A stretch of DNA of 64,000 bases from Cubamyces lactineus (Eukaryota > Basidiomycota > Agaricomycetes > Polyporales > Polyporaceae): assembly GCA_022376465.1 (NCBI GenBank), contig JACDTU010000002.1, positions 1,488,001 to 1,552,000 on the forward strand, in the 5' to 3' direction. The translations under genes and the position numbers were made by a program. Position 1 is the first letter of the stretch; the number at the start of each line of letters is the position of its first letter. Below, in pieces: positions 43,905-57,080 of the stretch. The notes under the pieces were generated by a model, which had not been told where the DNA came from, did no database searches, and saw only the letters and a list, made by a program, of their open reading frames with translations.

Positions 43905-45623
43905 ATGATCACCCCGCGCTTCTCGTGCTCTCAGACGGACAAGTCGGTCATAATCACTATATACTGCCCCTCTGTGCGAGTAAGTGTTTTTTATAGCTGC
44001 GCTCCCGCTATGTGCTGAAAAATTTGCCAACCGGAAGTAGGCATCTGACGTCGAGATCAACGTCGACGAGACGCTCTTCAGCGTGCATATCAACCCTTAC
44101 TTCCTACGTCTCAACTTCTCGCATCCGCTCACGGAAGATGATGCCTCATCTGCCGTATATGACCCGAGCACCGGATATCTGACCGTCACTCTGACCAAGG
44201 AAGTTCCCGGTCAGGAATTCAAGGATCTCGACCTGCTTGCTAAGCTCCTTGCTCCTCGGCCGTCCAGGAGCGTGCCGGCCGAGCCCGTTATCGAAGTTCT
44301 CCATTCCCAAGAGAGCGATACAGTCGATGCAGATGAAGAGCTAGCTGTACGAACGAAAAGCTTGTCGTTAGAGCAGCAAGAGATCTTAGAAGGCACGTAT
44401 AGCCTTGTAACGATTTTCTATAGCACTATGCTCATATGAGACCATGTGTAGCTGCTGAGAATGACTGGCAACTACCACAAACCGTTCCGGAACCTCTCCC
44501 ACCTCTCCAGACAAGCGTGGAGCGCCGTTATGGGTTTTTGGACATGCACTCCGGGTATTTCAGACATGTGGAGCACACGGAAAACGAAGTGAACGAGCTG
44601 GGAACCGACGCAGAGACCTGCTCGCCGCAAGATCGCCGTTCGCGGAGACTTAAGCACGAAGAGGAAAAATGGGATGAAGAGTACTATATGTGAGCTCATT
44701 CCAGCTACTCTGTCAAGACGGCGCCCCCACCAAACTGACGGGCCCCCAGGGCGGATTATGCGGATGACGAATATATCCGGGAGCTCATCGCATGGCCCAA
44801 CCCACACACTACAAGCACCGAAGAGTTCCAATACACAGAGAAGGAAAATCTTGTGATGCTGCGTCTTCCACGAAAGGAGTGTGCGTAGTACCGGCCGTCA
44901 TTCCCCCGAGTGAGCTTCTGACCTCCCATCTAGACCTGGCCACGCCAGCGCAGATCCATAACCTCTACCTCACCTTACTCACGCTGCTATTTGCATACGC
45001 GTACGAGACGCGCACCACGCAGCACGACCCAACACCAGAGAGCGCATGGACCCTTTCCTCTCTCACGCCCGCGTTCTCTGCCCTCGATCCCCCGCCCTAC
45101 AGCCCGACACCTGCTTCTGATCTTTCCGAATTCTCGGAGGCTGAGCTATCCGCCACGTTTGCGACTTCCTACCGGCGGTCTCTGGCCTTTCCGCTCTATC
45201 GGTCGTTTGCGCTGGCAGAGGCATGCCGTACAGACGTCGCAGCGCTGCTGGCGCGGGGCAAGCGGGTGGTCACTCGGGCCCTTCTTGAGATGAAGGACAT
45301 CCTGGACCACCATGACGTGTATTACGTCTACAGCAAGATTTGGGTAGACGATTTCTGCGTGTGGACACTTGCCTATGCTGAGTAAGTCATCGCCCCGCTG
45401 CGCGCACTGTCGTATCACGATCTGATTGCTCGCGACTGTTTGCAGTGACGATATCCTCGCCAGGTTGGCGACTGCAGTTAGGGGTCTGCAGATGAACAAG
45501 TCCGTGATTGGCTGGGATCTGGAACAGCTGGAGGCTCTCACACGGGACGACGCCGGACGAAGCGCAGACAGCGACGATGAGTCTGAGGACGAAATCGAAC
45601 GGATGCTTCCTGCTCCTTTGTGA
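43905..45623 (+). CDS. SHQ1: Shq1, H/ACA snoRNP assembly chaperone
   Basis: Binds free dyskerin/Cbf5 during assembly of H/ACA snoRNPs and telomerase. The start at 43905 reads MITPRFSCSQTDKSVIITIY and joins ASDVEINVDETLFSVHINPY across an intron: this is the N-terminal CS (p23-like) domain with FLRLNFSHPL. The Shq1-specific C-terminal domain follows: LQTSVERRYGFLDMHSGYF, EHTENEVNELGTD, IHNLYLTLLTLLFAYAYETR, ATFATSYRRSLAFPLYRSFA and LLEMKDILDHHDVYYVYSKI, then WVDDFCVWTLAY. It ends ERMLPAPL at 45623. Joining LPRKE to ELLTSHLDL needs a very short intron (~32 bases near 44880) or another border I did not find. Confidence 0.9.
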
Positions 45624-48600
45624 TATGTTGGTATCAAGTCCATAATCATTGCGCAGTGAATCGTTTCCTGTGTGAACGGGATGGCACCGCAGATTCCCTG
45701 ACAAATTAGTCTGTCATGACACTGTTCGTCAGGCTTGTCGCCGGTTATGATACGGGGACGATCATGGCCCTGGGTAATTTCTAGCACTGGAACAGGCACT
45801 CAGAGTGTACTCCGCTGTATCAAAGGGGCCGCAGTTCACGTTGGCCGTGATTTTCATAAGCTAACCCCCCGCTACTAAGGGCGCATTTCCTTCGGATCCT
45901 TCGGAGTCCGCAGCTGCGAACTCAATCCCAGCTCTTCAGCCGCTTTAGGGAAGTCGGTGAGCCGTGACCCACGAAGCAAACAACGCAGACCACATTGGGC
46001 TGACATGCCGTTCGTCTACTGGGAAAGCTTGGCGAAAGGCCCTCGTCCAGGGTCCGTCATGTGCCGCGACGTCTGTGTACCGACTGAGTTGATTGACCGA
46101 GCCTGAGCACCGGGGTGGCACGGACAGCTGTCATGGGTCAATATGGCTAGCGTCTTGCTCATCCATCCCTTCCGTACGCTGGAAAGCTCCGTGCGCTCGC
46201 GCGGCCATGGTGCTTATTTGACCCATGTTCGGGGGGCGGCTCCAGGGAATACACGCCACCGCAAGTCTCTTTCCACAACACGTCGATTACTCGTATACCG
46301 CCATGTCCCGCGGCACGAGCGTAAACTGACGTTCAATCCCGGGAACGGGCGTCCTACCTCGAGCTAGAGTTTGCCCGTCCTTCGCACCGATATGGTCCAG
46401 AAAGGCCACGGACGGCCAGCCGACAATTCGTCGAGCCCTGCGGCAAAATCGGCACCGGTCATCGCACACGACCAGAACTCTCGAGGTCCTGTCCACTTAC
46501 GGAATCGGCGCCCCTTCCCCTTCATGTCCTTCAATTTCGCGTGTCCCTTTCCCCCTCCGCGCCCACCGGTCCCCGGTCTCGCTCGAGCTTCCCACCCATC
46601 AGAACACGCGAAGCAGAGAGAAATGAACGCTTACCGCGTCGAAACGTGGCGCGCTCGGTGGAGGGCCTGCCACACAGGTGGCTAGAGCGGGGATGGAGCC
46701 CAGCTCCCTCGTCATTCTCGCCGAGCACCCCTTGTCCGGGTAGAGCGACGCTTGCCCAGAATGTCGATGCTTGTGCTAGGAAGGCGTCCATGGGGGGTCC
46801 ATGTATGCGCGGCTCTCCCTTGGGCCTTATGCTTCACAGGTAATTTCGAGTGGTACGCGCTTCGAACGGCCCCGCGTGGACAATAGTCGGCCGTGGATGC
46901 TGCAATACAGACATCCGCCGGAGGTCCCCTTCTCACCCCTCCCACGGCTGATCATTCAAGATGGCGTCTGACTCGGAGGCCCATGATCAGCGCGGTGTTG
47001 GCAGACCCGACTGAAGGTAGAGTGTGCATCAGGCATAAGGACATGCTTGACAGCTCCCATCGCTTGTGATTGTGGGACGGCTGAGAGGAACAGGTGAGAC
47101 AGTAGCCACTTTGGTGCAGACCCTAGGTAGAATTATCCACCGGCTCGTCTTGACGGCTTCATGTACGGTAAGACGGCTTCCTTAGGTTCTGTGAGAGTTC
47201 TCGGAGCACATTACGGTACGGGCAGGGCTCTCCGGATATTGCTAGCCAAATCCCGCATTAAATTTAGTTGCTGTTAAGCTATGCACATCACTCACCGATG
47301 ATCGCCCGCATTCCCTCACTTTCTTCTGAATATACAGCGACCTAAAGCAAAATACAGCTACCATATCGTCAATTATCTCGCCGACGGAACGGCTCGATAG
47401 GGTGACCGGCACGCATGCACACAACCTCCGGTGCTTAGAGTTCGCCCCAAAGGCAGCCCATCGGCGCGCAATCAAGTCATAGCCCACGAGGGGTGGAGCT
47501 GCGTGGACAAGAACACAAGAAGCGTCGCCCAAAGTGTGCTTCGGATGGCCTGGCCCTCGCATGTCTTGTCCTCTCGGTGCCGCAGTGCCGTAAGGGCGGG
47601 TCGGAGCGCTCAAAAGGGTGCGCAAGTACACGCTCGACGTCGAATTGGGCCCGAGCTGTGTGGGTCACCCGGTCATCCGCCGGTTTAGAGACAACACGTG
47701 TATGAGCACGGAGGCAGATGCGCATAGATGTGCGAGCCAGCGGCAGCGTTCTCATCGGTACGGAAATCCCAGGGTTGAGGTCATGCTGCTTGGTGGCGGA
47801 ACTTGAGATGGCACTATAAATTGGCTACCGAGGATAGATTTGTTGGGCCACTCACGCCCGATCACAGACAGTATCAGCGCCCGCATCACAACACACACAA
47901 GAGGATACATACATCCGCAGCGGCAGTGTGTGATATAACAGCCGCCTTGGAATGTCGAGAAACGCGCATGAAGAGATGGCCATGTGCTGCAAGGTGGGAG
48001 TGTATAGCCCCGGCGGCCGCGGAGATGCGCCTGCGAGCCACGACGGCGAGCGTGTATCGATAACCACATGGGAACATCGAATGAACGCCTGAATGGTGTG
48101 ACCCACGCTTGCTCCCCTGCCGAGTAGTTGTGCAGCTTATTCTCGCTGGTGCTGATATGTCAGCACAGCGGAGCCGCTGCCGCAAGGTCCGAAGTAGGAG
48201 CCGGGTACTCACGCCATCCCATATAGAAGGGCAAAGCACAAGGCATCGTAAAAGCTGCGAGTCTTGTGAGGGTAAACGTGGCGTCGGCGAAACTGGGCAG
48301 AAGGATCGAAGACGTGTTGGCACAAGCGAGTGATAAGACACACAAGCTCACCTCTGCCTAAGCGAGCTCGAATGCTCACACAACTGTGCACCACAACATC
48401 CCAAATGGGGCAACTTCTAAGAGAGCGGGGTGAGTGTAATATCGGCGTGCTGCTCGTGCTGCATGCATCTGCATGCCACCGAACAGCGCCCATGGCGTAC
48501 ATCACAAATCTCGCGTCCGCTACTTACCTTGCTCATCTGCGATGCGGCGCTTGGCAAATTCTCGCCGGGATGTAGGCAGGATGGTCAGCACGACGTGAAC

Positions 48601-51600
48601 AGCATCGACGGTCGCGTCAAAAACCACAGCACACCCCTCGTGGCCGGGGAGGCCAGAGAGTTGAATTGAGAACTTACGAATTCTCCGATCTTCGTCGGAC
48701 GTGTTCGCGTGCATGCGGTGTGGGCAAGCCACGATGGGCAGCTTCTAGCCGACGAGGGAAAACGATCAGCTGGTCTTGTCCTTCACATCGCAGCGCACAA
48801 AGACAGTTGAGGGAGGAAGTCGCGCATCGGGCCGCTGCTTGCGATCAGCCGTCGTTCATAGTCGTGGAGAAGGCAATGCAGCTGCGTTCGGCACTGTCGA
48901 CACGTCCTCTTCCGAACGCCACCAACAGCTCGCCATGATCCAGCAATTGTAACGACGAAGTTCGCGGACCGGTGCAAGTACGTCAGTTCATCGACGCGCA
49001 CCGGATCCGGCCCGTGTCGCACCCGACTCTGGAGATGTGCGCTGACGGTGGTGCTCCTGGACGCGGAGCAGCATGCACTTGCGCAGAGCCGGCCTGAAAG
49101 GATGCCTATCGGCTGGGCGGATATCGATCTCGGGAGTCGGGCTTGTCTGTGTGTCCATCATCATAGCTTTTCGGAGCCGCAGACACGCGCTGACAAAACC
49201 CCAACCTTGTACTATTTAGGCCTCCACGCGCCGGGGTGCTTAGCTTCCTGAACGAGTGCACAATTGAATGTTGGCGGTCTGCGTCCTATCCGAAGGCCCT
49301 CTGACGCGCACAAGAAACGGGGAAGCATCCACGCTTACATCACTGGTGCGCAAGATGTCCGCCATGCGCTCTGCACACCTCGCATGAGCCCCGGACGCAG
49401 AACAACCAGCTTATGTACGTACTGCTCCGTGGTCACTCGACGCAGGGTCTTGCGCATGCGCCGTCTCGACTCCAGACGCAACGGCTCTCCGTAATACATC
49501 TCTCCGTCCAAGCCGTGCCGCCCAGACCTCTTCCCACCCTCCGCATCGTCACTCTGGATGGATATTCCATCCACGATTCCTCGTAGCCTTCCAACTGCGC
49601 CCGAAGCTACCCACCGCCGCGTGTCGGGCTTCTGGCTCTCTTCGTGCCATCTTCGCCGTCCCCGCGCGCCTCGCACGGTGGCAACAGCGGGGACGCGGGG
49701 GAATTCGACATGCAGAAGCTGGGAGCATGGCCCGCTTCCCAGCATCTTTGCAAACACGCCCCTCCGCAGGCCGCTGCTGCGATGAGCGCGCACGCGCGCG
49801 CTGCATACCATTGGCATCTGTCTCGTTCTGGACTATGCTCCATGGCGACGAGGGTGACCCCATGACGCTGTGGCCGCCGTGCGATGGTTCTTGGCTCTGG
49901 TGCCACCCGGTCCACCTTCCGCGCGCGCGAAGAGGGTTTGACTCTGAGGTGGTGCATAACAATCACAGACGACGATAAGATTTGGCCTCTGGTTCGAGCG
50001 TCGAGCGACGAGCGGAGGGATGTTACAAAATGAGACCCGGCGGGAAGACGCCGGGTCGAGACCGGGCGCCTGCCAGCGACCGCGGCCAATGTTCGTAAGC
50101 GAAATTCCGATAACGATCGTCTCAACCGACGCTCAAGGCAGATCGAGTCCGCCGCTCTGGAAGGTTTGGCAAAATCCGCGAACCGTCGAAGCTCGATCTG
50201 GCCCAAATCCGGTTAGACCCGGAGCGCAGCGCCGCACCCCAGCAGCCACTGCCAGCTCCCGGTCTTGCAGTCGTCCACAATTAATCTGCACCCGGCCAGC
50301 CGTCGACATCTCGAAATGGGCACTTGAAAGCTCCACGTCCAAAGTCAAGGCGCGGAAAGCGAACCTCGAGGCAAGCCGCGTTGTTATGCCAAATGTCTTG
50401 GAATTAGAACATACGCAACGCTTCGCGTTCGCCGCGAAGCGGCGATGCCCCGCAAGCGGTTGAGAGGGACAACCAACCGCACACGTCCGACTGGCGCCTC
50501 GCAAGCTGCCAGAACATGCAGTTAGTGCGCCAAACACATACCCATTACACACCAACATACGACGGGCGACCCCAACGGAATCGAGCCCGTCGGGCGCGCT
50601 GGCTGATGGTCGTCGCTGTCTTCGACGGCTTCTCTGGTGCTCGCGCGTCCGAGGCCGCCCCGTCGTCGTTTCCGGCGACTGTGGGCGTTGGCAAGCGAAC
50701 GGTCCGTCGTCGGTCGAGCTCCGAGCATGTCTGTCTGCCACCGCAATGATGTGTGGCCAGCGATGGATGTCGAAAACGTCAGATGCCCGCCTGCTGCGAT
50801 TATGACGTCCGAAGCCAAGCACTTGCGGTGGGGCGAGCGCGGTCCAGCCAAGAGTCCGCGGGAGAGGCGTCCATGTGTAAGTGGATAAGCACGGGGACCC
50901 GGGGCGCGAGCAAGCCTAGGGCTGCTATCACAGTCTGCTATGTTAAGTTATACCGCCGGCTACGTAAACATGTATACAACAGCACTAACCATACGGGAGG
51001 GACTTAGGGTGCGATCGGCGCGCGTTCTAGTAAGTTACGGGCGCGCGGGGAGGGGATAAATTGCCTCGCTCCAAAGCTAGGCTGCATACATACATACAGT
51101 ACGTCGAGCCCATCCCGCCCGTGCGTGGCGTCCGCCGTCCGGTCGACCCGTCACACACGCACGCGCGCAGGCCATGCATGCATGCACGCACGGCGACGTC
51201 GCATGTCCAGGCTGGACCGGGCCACCAGCGTCGCGGGTTCGAAAATCGAAGCCTTGCGAGCATCGAACCCGAAGAAGTTCGCTGTGGGCGACACGGGCAG
51301 GAATTGGGGAGAAGAGGGAGGGGATGGGGGATGATCCGGGCCAGCGCTAGGTATGGATGCATAAATACGACGTATCCGTATGCCGAGTTTGTGAGGTGAG
51401 GTGGAAGCGACCACGGGGTGCGAGGGGTATTAAATATCGTGCGTGACGGGCGGTATTACACTATGGCGTGGGATGTGTGTGTGCAAATTCAGTTAACGTT
51501 GTGCATGCCAAGTTTGAGGAGTATGAGGAACAGACATTGTACGTATGCAGGTGCGAGACAAGGGACTCAGAGAAGAATGATGATGCGGTTGATGAGAGAC

Positions 51601-52105
51601 AGAGACAGAGACGGAGAGAAACGAGACAGACAAACAAACAAACAGACGGAGACGAACGTATGTGCGAAGCTGCAGACCGTGCGCGAGACGACGAAGGACG
51701 TATACAAATGGCAATGACGATATGAACGAATTCCAGGATGAAGACGACGGAGAAGGTGCGACCGGACGAGTCGCGAACAGTGTTGAACAGTGGTAAGATC
51801 GATGCGTGCGCGCGCGGCGTGGGCGGCCAAGGTCGGATGCAGGAAAGTCCGAAACTCAAAGGGGTCGTGGTGGTGGCGGTCGAAATGTCGAAGTGTCGAA
51901 GGACGGATGGATGGATGGGAAGTCGCGCCGCGTGTTCGGTCGGGTGGGCTCCTGGGGCGGGAGCATCGGCGAGCACGGATGCGCGCCTGTATGTGTGGCC
52001 ACGGCCCAGCGTCCGCCTCAAGTTTAGGCTACGCGGGCAAAACCTCAACCTGCGCGTGCAGAATCCAGGAAAAATGGCTCGAAGCTCGAGAAGACGGGGC
52101 CGCGG
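45624..52105. other. 6.5 kb without a supported gene
   Basis: The longest gene-poor stretch in the window. Many ORFs exist on both strands but are short, Arg/Ala/Ser-rich and overlap in all frames. Two minus-strand pieces look slightly protein-like: one around 48220-48350 (HVFDPSAQFRRRHVYPHKTR) and one near 49340-49560 (GEMYYGEPLRLESRRRMRKT). Neither could be assembled into a gene. Short perfect hairpins occur at 50035-50056 and 50419-50441, purine-rich simple sequence at 51590-51660, and alternating CA/TG/GC sequence at 51155-51200. Confidence 0.45.
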
Positions 52106-54377
52106 CTACCCACCGTTGCGCCGGCGCGATGTGCCCCACGAGCCCAGCATGCCCGCGCTACTGCGCCGCGACTGCAGCTCGATGCGCGCGAGCTCCTCTT
52201 CCCACGCGCGCACCTGGTCGCGCTCGAGCCCGAGCTGCAGCCCGAGCCCTGTGCTCTTCGGCCGCTCTCGGCGCTCGCGCTCCTCGTGGCTCGTGCTCTC
52301 GTCGCGTGCACGCTTCTCTCCTTCGCGGGCGCGCGATTTGCCCTTCACCATTTCCACCGCGTATAGCATGCTCTCCCCAAGACCGCTCTCTTTAAGACGT
52401 CTCCCCACGTGCGAGTGCCCATGGCTGTCGCCGTGCGACGCAGACGAACTCGAGGCCGAACCCCGGCTGGCAAGCGCGTCGCGGTCAGGATCAGAGCGCA
52501 CCCTCATCTCTCCTGTCGGCGCGGAGTATGCGAAGTTGGATTTGTCTCTCGGCCCGGCCGAAGTGTGTGGTCTTCGCGACGTCTTCTTCCGGGGCGGCTT
52601 GCTAGCGCCACTGCTCGAACCATGTGCAGAAGAGAGCTTACGGCCATCTGAGCCTTCAGAGGACTGCGCTGGGGTCTGTGGTGGGGAGGGCAGCCCATAG
52701 CCGCTTTCCTTTCTGTGGTTGCTACTGCTGGGGCCCGTGCTCTCGGGACCACTCAGCTCTTCCCCGCGCCGCCGCCACGGGCTCTTGGACTTGTTCCGAA
52801 GTGCGGTCTCCTTCTGCTCCGCCCATTTTTCCATCGCGTTTCGCCGGTCCGCGTCGTTTGTGGAGACGATGGTCAGTTCCTTCGGTTCGAGTTCGAGCGC
52901 GTCCGTGCCTCCCGGACCGTGGACGACCAGTTTAGTCCGGACCAGGAATCGCACTGACGCGAAGTCGCTCTGCATTGTCTCACCGACAGCCCACCTGTAA
53001 TGTCCGCGATTTTCTGGCCACTGTAATGACACAGTTCTTGTCCAGACACCTGATGGATCGCACGTGAAGGAGGTAGCTTCGGCGGAGACTAGAGTCGAGC
53101 TGAGCGTTTTCAGCAATGATTCCGAGGACGCTGAAGGAGATGGCGTAAGCGGAGAGAAAGAAAACGATGATGAAGGCGACGGTGTAGGAGCAGGCGAGGA
53201 ATGTGACCGGGGAATTGGAATCGGTGGTGTCGGAACATCGGAGCTAGAGGGAGATAGCAGAGGACGCGTAGAAGAGCTCGAATAGTTGCTCGCCAGAGAG
53301 TCGAATGTCGCGAAGCTCTGACTAGAAGACGAATATGTTGGAATGTCTAGACGGTCACGACCGAAGCGAGAGGTGGTCGGCGTAGAAGCATCTTCCGAAG
53401 AATGGTCACCCGAGTGAGACGAGGGTGTTGGAGAAGCTGGAGACAAGGTAGCGGTGGGCGAAGGGGAGGGTGCCGCTGAGTGGTTGATGCCCGTTGTCAC
53501 AAGTGGAGTGGGAGCGGCGGGGGTATTATGGAGATCAATTCGTCGCTCTACGGATACAGTAGCACTGCGAACGGAGACACCCCGATCTAGTGGCTGGACG
53601 GAGATGGTCGCGAAGATTATGTCGGCAGGACCTACAGGTGTTGTGGGGACGGAAACGTTATAACGTACGACGGGGGCACGAGGCTTGCTTGTTTGGTGAG
53701 GCAAAGCATGCGAGGACGTTGAAGAGTTTGATGGTGGCGGCTTGAGTGGACGTGAGGGTGGGAGGTCATAACGTACCAAGCCAAGGTCGTAATAGCGGAC
53801 GATACGCGAGCCTACGCTCGGAATGTAGACATGGTCGAGGACTTTGGGGGCGGAAGGAGAGCGACGCGTGAGTTGGATGATTGCAAGGCGTGTGGCACCG
53901 GACTTGTGTGGGGGGATATGTGGGGAAGCGAGGCCGAGGACATACCTGCTTCTAACCGCCAGAACACGCGATAATCCTGGTAGTTTGCTGTGCTGAAACC
54001 GGGTGTCCGTTTTGGAAGAGTGAGTTTGAAGGGGAACTCGAGCTCCGCTACGTCGGCGTATTCCCTGTCCTGTGGTTTCACCCATAGGACGTCAGTGTGA
54101 TCGACGACTAGGGTCGAGCGTATTGAACGCGAGCGGGTGAGACGGGACTGGTAGCAGCGGATGGAGATGGAGAGGGCGCGTGCCGGTATTGGTTTGCCAT
54201 CCTCGTCGAGTTTTGTGCGGACGACTGGGGCGGGTTAGCAGAGGCGGAGGAGGGAGAGGTGAGGAGGGGGAACGTACCGCCCTCTACGCGGACTGGGGTG
54301 AGGCCGAGGTAGCCCTGGTGGGGGAAGTAGCGGTTGCCGGAGTTGCCCCTTGTTGTGGAGAGGACGAGGTGGACCAT
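52106..54377 (-). CDS. arrestin-like N-terminal domain protein with long disordered tail
   Basis: Minus-strand gene starting at 54377 (MVHLVLSTTRGNSGNRYFPH). Exon 2 continues KLDEDGKPIPARALSISIRC, then VVDHTDVLWVKPQDREYADV and ELEFPFKLTLPKRTPGF. A 104-base intron (53945-53842) joins RVFWRLEA to VLDHVYIPSVGSRIVRYYDL. The beta-rich pattern (LDEDG, EFPFKLTLP, YRVFWRLEA) is that of arrestin N-terminal domains, which in fungi occur in ubiquitin-ligase adaptors for permease endocytosis. After further beta-strand segments the last ~350 residues are Ser/Pro-rich and charged. A coiled-coil-like end (DQVRAWEEELARIELQSRR) precedes the stop at 52106. I see no clear PY (PPxY) motif, so a role as a Rsp5 adaptor is unproven. 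Total about 700 residues. Confidence 0.75.
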
Positions 54378-54484
54378 GGGGGAGGGGAAGGAGGTGCGGG
54401 AGGGCGGATGGCGGGATTATAAGACGCTTGGAGGAATGAGTGGGGGAGAACCATGGCCATGGAATTCAGATTCGATTCGGACGC

Positions 54485-54508
54485 GGACTCGGATTCGGAT
54501 TCGGATTC
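54485..54508. repeat. hexamer repeat (GGATTC)n
   Basis: GGACTC followed by three GGATTC units, between the arrestin-like gene and the transporter gene. Reading it in frame gives Asp-Ser repeats in an ORF I regard as non-coding. Confidence 0.85.
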
Positions 54509-54858
54509 GGTGATCCAACTGTCCGCGCGTGCGCATGCGCGTACGTTACCCGCGTCCCCGTCGAATCCACGATTAATCCAGTCCTGTCCGAGTCCAAGAA
54601 TCAAAGAACTCCAGTTCATCATTTCTCCCCCTTCCCCTTCCGTTCCCACGCCCACGCTCTTATTCTTTTCTTTCTCCCCCGCATACCTCCCCGCTTTGGC
54701 CGGCTTGCACCCCGCGAGCCGCCAGATCGTCCCACACTTCCGATCGCCTCCAGCTGCTGTCTGCTGCCACAGTGACGCCGTCCGTAGCGCTCGTTGGCCG
54801 CGCTCTCCTCTCGCTGGCCTCGCGTCCTCTGCCGTCGTCCTCCTCTGCTACCGCCACC

Positions 54859-57080
54859 ATGCCCTCCCCCTTCTATGTCCCCGTTCTTATAGCGGGAATG
54901 CTCATAACGGTACGCCAACTCTTATCGTCGCCCTACTATCCGCTCTGAACGCCTCCAGGGCTCCAGCAACTCGTTATGGAGCAAGTGGCAGGTCCGTATC
55001 GCCCGTATGCGCGCATACATGCTGGCCCGGCTGAGGACGTCTCTTGGTGCAGGACATGCAATGTGTAGAGAACTGCGACGACCCCAATCCAGCCCACCAT
55101 GTCTTGTATGAACAACCAGTGTGGCAAACCCTCCAGATGTTCCGTGCGTCCGCCCCCTCTCGCCTGTCTGCGCACACGTATCCATCCCTGACCTACTATT
55201 GTCACCGTCCGCATCAGTCGGAGAGATGCTCTGTATGTATGCCTTCCTGTCTTGTCCACTGCAGATGCTCAACGTCCTCGTTATGCACGTGCAAATGTAT
55301 CAGGCTTCCTCCCTGTCATCTTCACTTGGCTCCGGTCCAGGCGCCATTCCCAGCCTGTGCGCCTCCCTTCCGATTCCGAGGAAGAGCCTGCCGCCGGCGC
55401 GAAGGCCGAGATGCCACAGCAGCACCTCCACGGCTGGAAGGTTTTCCTCCTCTGGTTCCCCGCCGCCTGCGATCTTACCGGCACTACGGTACGCGCTCCT
55501 CATGCCCATTTCCGACCCGTTCTTCTCATGCCAATCACCTCGCTCGCGCACTTCCCTCTTCCGTCACAATGCGCGTATACAGTTGATGAACGTTGGCCTA
55601 CTCTACACCCCGGTCTCGATCTATCAGATGACCCGGGGCGCCCTCGTCCTCTTCGTCGGCGTCCTCTCCGTCATCTTCCTCCGCAGGCGCCTCTGGCTAT
55701 ACCAGTTGAGTCCTGCCCTGTTTCCCACCCATTCTCCTGCTTTGAGCATATTCCCGTCTACCTTGCTGTATGCGTTTGGACTTGCCACTCACTCTTGTTC
55801 CCAAGATGGATCTCCCTTATCACAGTTATGGCAGGTGTCTCTCTCGTCGGCCTTAGCGGGTCTATGGTCAAGGATGCCGTGAAAGAGCCCGCAGTTAACG
55901 TATTCGATGAATCCTCTCCTGCGGAACCTGGCGAAGAGCCGGAAGTAACGAAAGTCCTCGTCGGTGAGTATTGCCTCCATGTGCGCAGCTCGCTTCGCAA
56001 TCATCTGACCGATGCATGCAGGCGTATTCTTTATTCTCTTCGCTCAGATCTTGTACGTCTATTCTGCGCAGCTTCCTTTCCGCTCACACATATCCGGATG
56101 TGCTGCGTATAATTCCTCCATATTTTGCTAACTTATTCTCTCCCGGCGCGCCCACCCTGCCGATGGTCGGAATTATGTAGTACGGCCGCTCAATTCGTCA
56201 TTGAAGGTTCGTTATGCTTGCTTCTATGAGATGGAGTCGGCCTTGAACTCGTATTAAATCTCACGCTGCGCCTACAGAGAAGATCATGAACCGCTACTCC
56301 GTTGCGCCGCTGGTCGCAGTCGGCTATGAAGGCCTCTTCGGCGCGGTCAGCATCGTTCTCGCGATGCCGCTTCTTGCGCGCTATGCGTCTGTGTCGCCGT
56401 TTTTCGACCTTCCGCGTGGTTGGCACCAAATGGTCGACACGCCCACAGTCCTGTGGTCCGGGCTTGTCATCGCCTTGTCCATCTCGCTCTTCAACTTCTT
56501 CGGGTTGAGTGTGACGCGGCATGTAAGCGCGACCGCGCGCAGTCTGACCGATACCTGCCGGACGCTCAGCATCTGGATCGTGAGTCTGGGTCTCGGATGG
56601 GAGGTCCTTCTATGGCCTATCTCCCTTTTGCAAGTAGCCGGCTTCGCGCTCTTGGTGTACGTACTCAGTCTCGCGCCTCGGCTAAGAACACGCTCATGCT
56701 CATGGTTACCGTGAATTTGTTTTGCAGATACGGGACGGTTAGTGTCTTCTATCCACTCCCATCTCACCCTCCGGCTCGCTAAGCGATACTGAATAACTGA
56801 CACTATCGGCCAACAGTTCCTCTTCAACAGCCTGGTCAACCCCCCGCGCTTCCTCCGTCCCCGTGACGCGCACACCTCAGCCGCCCCCACCGAAGACGAA
56901 GGGGAAACCCGGACGCTCCTCGCGGAGGAGTCCCTCGAGGACACCGCGATTCTCCCCTCGGAGCTCGGGCGGAGCGGGTTCGACGTCGTCCCGCCAGAAG
57001 AGCATGCGCACCATCAGCACTCGCGCGGTCCGACGACTGGCCCCGTGCTCGCAGCAGGCGAGGGCGAGGACAGGGTCTAA
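54859..57080 (+). CDS. SLC35F6-like drug/metabolite transporter superfamily protein
   Basis: Multi-pass membrane protein of the EamA/nucleotide-sugar transporter superfamily. Exon 1 (54859-54909) encodes MPSPFYVPVLIAGMLIT, which joins GSSNSLWSKWQ and then DMQCVENCDDPNPAHHVLYE. Later exons give hydrophobic segments: VFLLWFPAACDLTGTT with LMNVGLLYTPVSIYQMTRGA, LVLFVGVLSVIFLRRRLWLY, WISLITVMAGVSLVGLSGS, VAVGYEGLFGAVSIVLAMPL, and LWPISLLQVAGFALLVY. The CD.TGTT...L..TPVS..QM.RGA string is characteristic of the SLC35F6/ANT2BP group. The hydrophilic tail ends AAGEGEDRV at TAA 57078-57080. Substrate unknown; location is probably endomembrane (Golgi, lysosome or vacuole), by family analogy. About nine exons; some internal borders are approximate. 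Confidence 0.85.

Noticed and set aside
50133..50822. 229-codon minus-strand ORF in the gene desert
   Set aside because: There are no recognisable motifs, and overlapping ORFs of similar composition exist in other frames. A single open frame of this size is not unusual in this GC-rich DNA.
51235..51275. Possible tRNA T-arm (GGTTCGA and its complement nearby)
   Set aside because: GGGTTCGA and TCGAACCC form an isolated inverted repeat. No acceptor, D or anticodon stem can be built around it.
52106..52395. Plus-strand ORFs of 200-320 codons opposite the arrestin-like gene
   Set aside because: They are antisense to the low-complexity Ser/Arg-rich tail of a well-supported gene.
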